In this document: in pieces, positions 1 through 5,419 of the stretch
Layout: every line of letters starts with the position of its first letter
Position numbering within the stretch: position 1 is the first letter of the stretch
NCBI GenBank assembly: GCA_934662925.1
Contig: CAKUKL010000087.1
Location: 1 to 6,465 of the forward strand
Length of the DNA stretch: 6,465 nucleotides
Direction: 5' to 3'
Origin: an uncultured Oscillospiraceae bacterium
GTDB lineage: Bacteria > Bacillota > Clostridia > Oscillospirales > Oscillospiraceae
Notes under the pieces: model-generated
Seen by the model: the letters and a program-made list of their open reading frames with translations, nothing else
Told to the model about the DNA's origin: nothing
The model's database searches: none
Program-made: the position numbers and the translations under genes

Positions 1-88
1 CGCCGTAAAGGCGATGATGGCCTGCTCGTAGTCGCCCTCGGACAGATACCGCACGCCGAGATCATACTGCTCCTGCCACGTGGGCGCG
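1..88 (-). repeat. TPR-coding direct repeat, copy 3 (partial)
   Basis: Matches 1707-1794 with 4 differences in 88 bases, all silent (at 31, 46, 61 and 85). It codes the first TPR and the preceding APTW of the third lipoprotein and is cut by the window edge. Confidence 0.9.
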
Positions 89-186
89 TCGGACGGCTCC
101 GCGTCCGCCTGCGGCCCCTGCTTCGCGCAGGCACACAGGCTCAGGGCCATGGCCAGCGCCAGAACAATGCTCAATATCCGTTTCAT
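1..186 (-). CDS. TPR lipoprotein, N-terminal part only (third paralogue, cut by left window edge)
   Basis: Only the first 62 codons are in the window and the frame is open at base 1. The start is the ATG at 186, preceded by GGAGG with a 6-base gap. Residues 1-20 form a lipoprotein signal peptide: K2-R3, a hydrophobic stretch, and lipobox L-C-A-C with the acylated cysteine at C20. An Ala/Pro/Asp-rich linker follows (about 21-37), then the beginning of a TPR repeat (about 38-62, QEQYDLGVRY...AFTA) identical in sequence to the TPR of the two upstream lipoproteins. The protein should be exported by Sec, lipid-modified and anchored on the outer face of the membrane, with the TPR as a protein-binding module. 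It lies 20 bases after the previous lipoprotein gene, so it is very likely co-transcribed. Its C-terminal domain, the variable part in its paralogues, lies outside the window. Confidence 0.9.
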   Translation of the reverse strand, partial: MKRILSIVLALAMALSLCACAKQGPQADAEPSDAPTWQEQYDLGVRYLSEGDYEQAIIAFTA

Positions 187-206
187 ACCGATCCTCCGCT
201 CATGTG

Positions 207-1895
207 TCAATAGTAAATGGTGGTCACGGTGCGCCAACCGTTGAAGCTGTAGGAGATCACGTAGTCCGTCCCGATCTCCGCAATGTAGGAGGCATACACC
301 GTGCTGACAAATTCGCTCTTCTGCGTGTTCAGGTCGAAGCGCCAGATCTGCTGCTCGAGGTCGTCGAACTGGTCATCCACGCCGACGTAACCGCTCTCCG
401 GGACGTAGGTGGTGTCCGAGAAGGAGTAGTAGACATAATGATCCAGACAGGTGAAGCACGTGCCGTATTTCCCACTGACGAGGGTCTTGACAAGGCTTCC
501 GTCCGCGCCCCGGATCTCAAGGTCCGCAGACTGGCTGCTCCACCACTGGGACTCGACGTCATAGGTGCGGGGCCTTCCGATCAGATACCCGCGGTATTCA
601 ACGTATTCCAGCGACGGCAGCTGGGTAAAGGAATTCTTCTCCACGTCGTAGGACAGCTCGTAGAACTCGCCCGGGCCGGTAAAGACCTCAAAGGCAAAAT
701 AGCGGTCGGTCTGAAGCAGCGGCGTGACCTCTTCCGCGCTGTAAAAGCCCGTTTCGATGTAGCTGCGGTCGATGGGCACGGTGAAGGTCGCCAGCAGGCC
801 CGCGTTCTGGTCAAAGACGCCGTAGACGCAGTCCCGGTAATCGCTGCCCATCAGCCACAGACCGGAGGCGGAAAAGTCCGCGCTGGCCGCCGGCGTGTCG
901 GTCATGGCGGCGACATAGCAGGTCTTCCCGTTGGCGGGCTTGGACTCGACGGTCCGCCGCCCGCTCCCCGCGGGCTCCAGCGCGTAGTCCCCGTCGGCGG
1001 GGAAGCGCAGGCCCCTGCCGCTGTCTTCATCCACCTCATCGTCGTCCGTCAGGGCGAGCCAGCCGCCGTCAAAGTCGTACAGCCCGGCCCATTGGAGGCC
1101 CGTGTGCGCCTCCACCATGATGAAGCCCGTCTGCACCGGGCGGCCATACAGCGTGATGAGGCTGGAGCAGGAGAAAACGCCCAGATTTCTCACCGCCGCG
1201 CCCTCTCCGGCGAAGATCAGGCAGCTGCCGTTGGCCACGGCCGTGCCCGCCACGATCAGCAGCTCGTCCACGCCGTCCTTGTCCACGTCGTAGAAGTAGT
1301 AGTCGCACACGCCCTCCGTGCCGATGCGCTCGGCCTCGTCGGCGTCGTAGTCGCCCCAGTCCACCCAGCTGTAGCTCTCGAAATACTCGCGGTACAGGTC
1401 GTGGTATTTTCCCCGCTCCCCGTCGTCGGCGGATTCCAGCTCCGCGAGCTTATTTTCAATGTCCGGATCCTCTCCGACCTTTTCAAGGGCCTCCCGCAGG
1501 GTCTCCATGGCCCCGTCGTAGTCCCCCTGACGGATGTAGACGTCCGCGATGCCCAGCCACGCCTCGGTGCAGCTCTCGTCCAGCGTCAGCACGGTCTCGT
1601 AGTCCGCCCGCGCCGCCGCAAGATTCTCCTCTGTCTCGCCGGAGCCGATGTACGCGTCCGCGCGGCCCAGATAGGCTTCCGCCCGCTTCGGGTCGATCTC
1701 GATGGCCGCCGTAAAGGCGATGATGGCCTGCTCGTAATCGCCCTCGGACAGGTACCGCACGCCGAGGTCATACTGCTCCTGCCACGTGGGGGCGCTGGGG
1801 GTGGGTCTCGCGCCGCTCTGCGTGCCCCGCTTGCCGCAGGCGCAGAGGGTCAGGGCCAGAGTCAGTGCAAGAAATACACTCACTATTCTTTTCAT
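207..1895 (-). CDS. TPR lipoprotein with C-terminal beta-rich domain and DxDxDG loop
   Basis: 562 aa, ending at TGA. The ATG at 1895 is chosen over an upstream in-frame ATG at 1931 because AGGAGG sits 9 bases before it and because it puts a proper signal peptide at the N-terminus; the longer form would add a basic stretch and overlap the previous gene. Signal peptide 1-19, lipobox L-C-A-C with C20 as lipidation site. Linker to about 36, then three TPR units at about 37-71, 72-107 and 110-143 (GDYEQAIIAF, then YETVLTLDES, then GDYDGAMETL). The remaining 400 residues are acidic and aromatic-rich, probably beta structure. Near 203-211 is DVDKDGVDE, resembling the calcium-binding loop of EF-hand or FG-GAP/VCBS repeats. 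The last third has many Tyr/Trp and alternating strands (a beta-propeller is possible but not shown). I do not recognise a named family for this domain. It sits 16 bases after the previous paralogue and 20 bases before the next. Likely a surface-anchored binding protein; ligand unknown. Confidence 0.93.
   Translation of the reverse strand: MKRIVSVFLALTLALTLCACGKRGTQSGARPTPSAPTWQEQYDLGVRYLSEGDYEQAIIAFTAAIEIDPKRAEAYLGRADAYIGSGETEENLAAARADYETVLTLDESCTEAWLGIADVYIRQGDYDGAMETLREALEKVGEDPDIENKLAELESADDGERGKYHDLYREYFESYSWVDWGDYDADEAERIGTEGVCDYYFYDVDKDGVDELLIVAGTAVANGSCLIFAGEGAAVRNLGVFSCSSLITLYGRPVQTGFIMVEAHTGLQWAGLYDFDGGWLALTDDDEVDEDSGRGLRFPADGDYALEPAGSGRRTVESKPANGKTCYVAAMTDTPAASADFSASGLWLMGSDYRDCVYGVFDQNAGLLATFTVPIDRSYIETGFYSAEEVTPLLQTDRYFAFEVFTGPGEFYELSYDVEKNSFTQLPSLEYVEYRGYLIGRPRTYDVESQWWSSQSADLEIRGADGSLVKTLVSGKYGTCFTCLDHYVYYSFSDTTYVPESGYVGVDDQFDDLEQQIWRFDLNTQKSEFVSTVYASYIAEIGTDYVISYSFNGWRTVTTIYY
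1683..1794 (-). repeat. TPR-coding direct repeat, copy 2
   Basis: The part 1683-1783 matches 3112-3212 with 5 differences in 101 bases, all silent. The match to copy 3 reaches a little further, to 1794, covering the shared APTW linker. It codes QEQYDL to DPKR, 33 residues. Confidence 0.92.
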
Positions 1896-1904
1896 TACAG
1901 TTTT

Positions 1905-1910
1905 CCTCCT
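1905..1910 (-). promoter_or_regulatory. Ribosome binding site that decides the start of the second lipoprotein
   Basis: AGGAGG, 9 bases before the ATG at 1895 and directly after the stop of the first lipoprotein gene. The arrangement suggests efficient re-initiation on one mRNA. Confidence 0.8.
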
Positions 1911-1911
1911 C

Positions 1912-3315
1912 TTATGACGCCGCTTTTGCAAAGCTGAGTGTACGCACCAGTTTTCCTACGGGATCATAGAGATACAGGGTATTGTTGTGCCCATTATTCT
2001 CTGCCAGCAGCACTCCATCCATGGAGTAAGTTCTTGTCGTATCATTCTGATAATCCGTAATCGTAAAGGTTTTTGTCTGATAGCTGTAGCTGCGTTTTAG
2101 GATACCGTCCTCATACACCTCCAGAGGAAGGCCATCGTCGGTTCGTGTACAGGTGTACCCGTGCTCATCCTCGACCCGGTTGCCCACGACGTCATCCTCC
2201 CAGAACCCGCCGGAACTGCCATCCGGATAAATAGTCGTCGTTCTGGTGCCCATTGCTGTCTGTATCTCCGTCTGGGTATACTCCAATTCACCATCACCGT
2301 TCGTATATTTCATGGTCTTATTCCCGTTTGCGTCATAGGAATTGGTTTGATGAGAGCCGTTAAGATAGGCTTCCAAAGTTCGTCCCTGATCATCATAAAT
2401 CCAATAATATGGGTTTTTCTCATCTGGAAAATGCCTACTCCAATCCCATCTTCGGAAGGTATTATTGGCATCATCATACTCAAAGGTTGTTTCCGACGTT
2501 AAGACCCCATCTTGATAATAACGATCATTGGTCAATTCTCTTGCTTCGTTATATATCTCTTCGAGCATATCGCCGTCCGCCGCAGAATAGGTCATTCGCA
2601 CAAGCTGCTCATTTGCAAACTCATACAATGACACGCCTTCAGCGCTCTCTAATCTGTATTGAATCAGCTCGCCTCCGGAAAACGTACAATTCTCGTTTTC
2701 CTCCAAAACCGGCTGACCATTTGAGTCATACTCCAGCCGCAGCCCCACGCTCCAGTGACCCCATTCACGGACGGGATAGCGAACCATCCAGCCCTCTACG
2801 GTATTTTCTTCAGAGTATTCGATCTGCTTTACCAGTTCGCCGCTTACATCGTCATACTCCGACTCCCATGCTCCCATCAGGCTGCCATCTGCGCGATAAA
2901 AAGCCCTGCGGATCTCCCGCCCCTGTTCATCATAGGAATACACGCCGTAGGAACTCAAAACGCCGCTGTTCCCCAGAGCCAACAGCTGCTCCAGTCTCTC
3001 CTGAATCGCCGGATCACCGGTCTGCTCCTGCCCGCGCTCCAATACCTCGATGGCGTTCGCAATATCGCCCTGCTCCGTATAGGCGTCCGACAATCCCAGA
3101 TAGCCCTCCGTCCGCTTCGGGTCGATCTCGATGGCCGCCGTAAAGGCGATGATGGCCTGCTCATAATCACCCTCGGACAGATAGCGCACGCCGAGGTCGT
3201 ACTGCTCCTGCCCGGCCCCCGGGGACTCCGTTCCATCTCCCGCGGCTTGTTTGCCGCAGGCGCACAGGCTCAGGGCCAGCGCCAGTGCCAGAACGGCGGC
3301 GATCATCCTTTTCAT
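1912..3315 (-). CDS. TPR lipoprotein with C-terminal YD-like repeats
   Basis: 467 aa, ending at TAA. The start is the ATG at 3315, with GGGAGG 7 bases upstream; an in-frame ATG at 3354 lacks a ribosome binding site and would put charged residues before the signal peptide. Signal peptide 1-19 (MKRMIAAVLALALALSLCA), lipid cysteine C20. Two TPR units at about 36-69 and 70-103 (GDYEQAIIAF; GDIANAIEVL). The rest is a string of YD/RHS-like motifs of the form Y-[DE]-x-x-G-[RNK]: near residues 128 (YDEQGREI), 196 (YDSNGQPV), 307 (YDDQGRTL), 327 (YDANGNKT) and 450 (YDPVGKLV), with intervening strands such as YTNGDGE and YSMDGVLL. Such repeats usually build extended beta structures on the cell surface; no toxin or processing domain is visible. 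DNA for the repeat region is far more AT-rich (about 37-42% GC in 2401-2520) than the TPR head or the neighbours. It is the first gene of the lipoprotein trio and lies just after a terminator. Role unknown. Confidence 0.93.
   Translation of the reverse strand: MKRMIAAVLALALALSLCACGKQAAGDGTESPGAGQEQYDLGVRYLSEGDYEQAIIAFTAAIEIDPKRTEGYLGLSDAYTEQGDIANAIEVLERGQEQTGDPAIQERLEQLLALGNSGVLSSYGVYSYDEQGREIRRAFYRADGSLMGAWESEYDDVSGELVKQIEYSEENTVEGWMVRYPVREWGHWSVGLRLEYDSNGQPVLEENENCTFSGGELIQYRLESAEGVSLYEFANEQLVRMTYSAADGDMLEEIYNEARELTNDRYYQDGVLTSETTFEYDDANNTFRRWDWSRHFPDEKNPYYWIYDDQGRTLEAYLNGSHQTNSYDANGNKTMKYTNGDGELEYTQTEIQTAMGTRTTTIYPDGSSGGFWEDDVVGNRVEDEHGYTCTRTDDGLPLEVYEDGILKRSYSYQTKTFTITDYQNDTTRTYSMDGVLLAENNGHNNTLYLYDPVGKLVRTLSFAKAAS
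3112..3212 (-). repeat. TPR-coding direct repeat, copy 1
   Basis: First TPR of the YD-repeat lipoprotein. 96 of 101 bases are identical with copy 2 and the 33 encoded residues are identical. Similarity drops sharply on both sides, apart from the related signal-peptide region. Confidence 0.92.
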
Positions 3316-3322
3316 CGTTCTT

Positions 3323-3328
3323 CCTCCC
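3323..3328 (-). promoter_or_regulatory. Ribosome binding site that decides the start of the first lipoprotein
   Basis: GGGAGG, 7 bases before the ATG at 3315. It lies inside the longer in-frame reading from 3354 and argues against that longer start. Confidence 0.8.
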
Positions 3329-3359
3329 TGCAAAAATTCTTTTTCTCTCTCCATCTATC

Positions 3360-3392
3360 AAAAAACCGCGGCTCGCCACGGGCGGGCCGCGG
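3360..3392 (-). terminator. Rho-independent terminator after the T7SS block
   Basis: On the minus strand a 12-base-pair GC-rich stem (one G-T wobble; arms 3381-3392 and 3366-3377, 3-base loop) is followed directly by six T (3365 to 3360). It lies about 100 bases after the esxA stop and only 44 bases before the ATG of the first lipoprotein. This is the best terminator signal of the window. Confidence 0.85.
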
Positions 3393-3450
3393 AGCATGTT
3401 CAAATTCAGCTGCCGGGGATCAAAATTCTGTTTTGTTTTGCGGTGAAAGG

Positions 3451-3478
3451 CGGGGGCAGTGCGGACGCACTGCCCCCG
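3451..3478 (-). terminator. Strong GC hairpin just after esxA (first terminator or 3' stabiliser)
   Basis: A perfect inverted repeat, 12 base pairs around the loop (arm CGGGGGCAGTGC and its complement), begins 12 bases after the esxA stop codon. On the minus strand it is followed only by CCTTTC, so it is a weak terminator by sequence. It may instead protect the 3' end of esxA mRNA or act in tandem with the hairpin at 3360-3392. Confidence 0.6.
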
Positions 3479-3490
3479 TTGGGGTACTGC

Positions 3491-3787
3491 TTACTGGAAG
3501 TTCTGCATGGTGGCCTTGAGGGACTGGTCGGTGTTCTGGAGCTCGCGGGCGGCGGTGTCCATCAGCTTGGCATAGCCCTCGAGCATTTCGGAGAAGTTGG
3601 TGAAGGTGCTCTGCATGCTCTCGAACTTGGCCACGAAGGCGTCCTGAGCCTCGCCCTTCCAGGTCTCGTTCAGAGCCAGGACCAGGGAGCGCAGCTTGCT
3701 GATGGTCTCGTCGTGCTGGGACTTGAGGGAGCGGACCTCGCCCGCCTTGGAGTTAAGGACCTCGGGAGTTACCTGAATGATAGCCAT
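3491..3787 (-). CDS. esxA: EsxA-like WXG100 protein of type VII secretion
   Basis: 98 aa, ending at TAA. The ATG at 3787 has a perfect AGGAGG 8 bases upstream, the strongest ribosome binding site of the window, fitting an abundant small secreted protein. It has the family's usual length (about 100 aa) and layout: helix (about 7-40), turn with W43-K44-G45, second helix (about 47-95). The C-terminal export signal of the family, normally YxxxD/E, appears as L83-Q-N-T-D87, 40 residues after W43. No signal peptide. WXG100 proteins are exported as folded helical-hairpin dimers by the EssC-type ATPase and can act as partners for larger substrates. As the only typical short WXG100 here it may form a homodimer, the usual Firmicute case, or pair with one of the two longer ESX-like proteins upstream. 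It is the last gene of the T7SS block, 83 bases after the 505-aa gene, and is followed by two hairpins. Confidence 0.95.
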   Translation of the reverse strand: MAIIQVTPEVLNSKAGEVRSLKSQHDETISKLRSLVLALNETWKGEAQDAFVAKFESMQSTFTNFSEMLEGYAKLMDTAARELQNTDQSLKATMQNFQ

Positions 3788-3830
3788 AGTGTTTTCCTCC
3801 TGTTAAAAATTTTTTAGTTTACTTATATGC

Positions 3831-3846
3831 AGCGGAATCCTCCGCT
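3831..3846 (-). promoter_or_regulatory. Short hairpin in the esxA leader
   Basis: Arms AGCGGA (3831-3836) and TCCGCT (3841-3846) with a 4-base loop lie in the 83-base gap between the 505-aa gene and esxA. No T run follows, so it is not a terminator. It could be an mRNA processing or stability element that sets esxA output. The same stretch holds a poor promoter candidate on the minus strand, TTGCAA then TATAAG with a 20-base spacer; the spacing is too long for a confident call. Confidence 0.4.
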
Positions 3847-3870
3847 ATTGCAAACGGTTCATGCGCGGGA

Positions 3871-5388
3871 TCAGAACGTGTAATTCTGGCAGGTCATGCT
3901 CTCCAGCTGACTGAGCTTGTCGGCAATGCGGCGTCCGTCGGCGCTGTCCTTGCCGTAGTACTCCAGCATGCCCTTATACTGCTCGATTGTAAGGGACTTG
4001 GCCACGTTGAAGGAATTCTGATAGTTGGTCATATCCGCCTCGGTAAAGCTGCCGGACTGGATCTTCTCCACCGCCTTCTGGAAGCTCTGGATGGCGTCCG
4101 AGCGCATCTCCGAGACGACGATCACCTTGTCCAGACCCTGCATGGTCCCGGTCTGGCCCAGCGTCTTGTCCAGGATCTTCGTCACCATGCCGAACTGGCT
4201 GCCCAGAACCGCATCCACGCCCTTGACGACGCCGCTTTCCACATTGGATTTCAGCACGTCCACCACGTCCGTCTGGAACTGGTTCTGATATTCCCGGATC
4301 AGGTTATCCACATGCTTGTTGAGCATGCTGCTGCCCGGCGCGAGGCCCTTCAGAGATTCCAGCATTTCGATGTTCTGACTGTAATCCTTCAGGATCCGGT
4401 CGGCGTACTCCGCATAGCCGGTGCCCTGCTCGAACATCTCGATCATGTCCGCCATGTCGTCATAGCCGGCCATTTCTGCCAACTTTTGGGCGTTTTTCAG
4501 AACGGTCTCGCCGTCGCTGGGAATAACGTCCAGATATTCTGTGCCGGTGAGGTCGTCGATGATACTCCTGAGAATGGCCTTGCACTTGTCCGGGTCATTC
4601 ATCATTTCCGCCGCGGCGCCCTCGGCGGAGCCGCCCTTCAGCAGCGCCTTGAGAACGTCTCCCGCATTGGTCATGCCGTATCCCATGACCTCGTACCACT
4701 TGACGTCGTCCATGAAGCCCAGTACATCGTTATACCGGCTGAACAGAAGCCGGGGATCGTTCGCCAGCAGGTATTCGTACAGCTCCTGCCCGCCCGTGGG
4801 CAGGCCCGGCGTTCCGGACGTCTGGCTGCTGCTCATCGCGTTCTGGATGGCTCGCAGCGCCTCCTGCAGGACCTCATATCCGCCCTGCGTGATCCCCGGC
4901 GGCAGCGTGATCGCCCCGGTGAGCAGGCTGCCCGCGCCGAACAGGCCGCCCAGCAGTCTGGCCTTTTCGTTCTGGTCCCACATGCCCAGCGAGAACGCGT
5001 CCCGCGCCCACGAGGGGAGCTTGGACCAGTCGATGTCCGACGTGTCGGCCCCCTCTCTCACGATCACGCCGGCCGCGCCGGCGACCTTCTCCAGCAGATA
5101 GGAGACGCCGCTGGCCTCCCGGGCCACGTTCTGGTCCGTCTGCACGAAGTTGTCCACCGCCTGGCCCATGGCCGTGGCGATGCCGCTGAGCTTATCCGCG
5201 CCGGTCATGCCCGTCCGGCGCATGCCGGTCAGCCTGGACGACACGTCCGCCCGGGCGGAAAAGGTCATGTCGAGGGCGCCGTCCACGCTGCCGATCTGGG
5301 CGTAGATCTCGCTCATCGCCCGAGCCTGTGCGGCCACGATGGCCTGCGCCGACTGCACCTCCGAAGGGTCTATCCTGATTTTTGCCAA
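3871..5388 (-). CDS. Large protein with ESX-like N-terminus; candidate type VII secretion substrate
   Basis: 505 aa, ending at TGA, starting at a TTG at 5388 with AAGGGGG 9 bases upstream; no in-frame ATG lies near. Residues 1-95 look like an ESX/WXG100 helical hairpin: IRIDPSEV start, two amphipathic helices, and near the end F81-V-Q-T-D85-Q, which aligns with L83-Q-N-T-D87-Q of the EsxA-like neighbour. The WXG turn is missing; the equivalent place reads LDMTFSA (39-45). A Gly-rich hydrophobic stretch at about 144-161 (LLGGLFGAGSLLTG) may be a membrane-inserting or buried helix. From about 200 the protein is mostly helical and acidic, with two cysteines (C269, C500), no membrane anchor and no catalytic motif I recognise (no nuclease, NADase or ADP-ribosyltransferase pattern). 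By position between two WXG100 genes it is most likely exported by the T7SS, like LXG or EspB-like proteins, but could be a structural partner. The 31-base gap from the previous gene suggests co-transcription. Confidence 0.9.
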   Translation of the reverse strand: MAKIRIDPSEVQSAQAIVAAQARAMSEIYAQIGSVDGALDMTFSARADVSSRLTGMRRTGMTGADKLSGIATAMGQAVDNFVQTDQNVAREASGVSYLLEKVAGAAGVIVREGADTSDIDWSKLPSWARDAFSLGMWDQNEKARLLGGLFGAGSLLTGAITLPPGITQGGYEVLQEALRAIQNAMSSSQTSGTPGLPTGGQELYEYLLANDPRLLFSRYNDVLGFMDDVKWYEVMGYGMTNAGDVLKALLKGGSAEGAAAEMMNDPDKCKAILRSIIDDLTGTEYLDVIPSDGETVLKNAQKLAEMAGYDDMADMIEMFEQGTGYAEYADRILKDYSQNIEMLESLKGLAPGSSMLNKHVDNLIREYQNQFQTDVVDVLKSNVESGVVKGVDAVLGSQFGMVTKILDKTLGQTGTMQGLDKVIVVSEMRSDAIQSFQKAVEKIQSGSFTEADMTNYQNSFNVAKSLTIEQYKGMLEYYGKDSADGRRIADKLSQLESMTCQNYTF

Positions 5389-5397
5389 AGGTATTCA

Positions 5398-5404
5398 CCC
5401 CCTT
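5398..5404 (-). promoter_or_regulatory. Ribosome binding site that fixes the TTG start of the 505-aa gene
   Basis: AAGGGGG on the minus strand, 9 bases before the TTG at 5388. A GTG that overlaps the end of this site is in another frame and too close to be used by it. Confidence 0.75.
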
Positions 5405-5419
5405 GTTGTGTCTCCCGGA

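Noticed and set aside
1896..1931. 12-residue basic extension of the second lipoprotein
   Set aside because: It overlaps the end of the previous gene and contains the ribosome binding site of the ATG at 1895.
204..1937. 577-aa open frame on the plus strand, mirror of the second lipoprotein
   Set aside because: It covers the same stretch as a convincing minus-strand lipoprotein gene and has no ribosome binding site or recognisable domain. Val/Arg/Gly/His-rich composition is typical of an antisense shadow in GC-rich DNA.
1..3212. The three TPR repeats as a CRISPR or mobile-element signature
   Set aside because: They are coding repeats in paralogous genes, more than 1.4 kb apart, in frame and with silent changes only; no terminal inverted repeats or transposase are present.
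3316..3354. 13-residue N-terminal extension of the first lipoprotein
   Set aside because: No ribosome binding site before the ATG at 3354; it would place charged residues ahead of a standard signal peptide, and the GGGAGG of the real start lies inside it.
2409..3519. Plus-strand open frames opposite the first lipoprotein and the hairpin region
   Set aside because: Their Ser/Arg/Pro- or Leu-rich shadow composition, lack of a ribosome binding site and crossing of the terminator hairpins argue against genes.
5192..5398. 68-aa minus-strand frame starting at the GTG near 5398
   Set aside because: It overlaps the start of the 505-aa gene in another frame, its start lies within the ribosome binding site, and its product is Arg/Gly-rich without similarity to anything.
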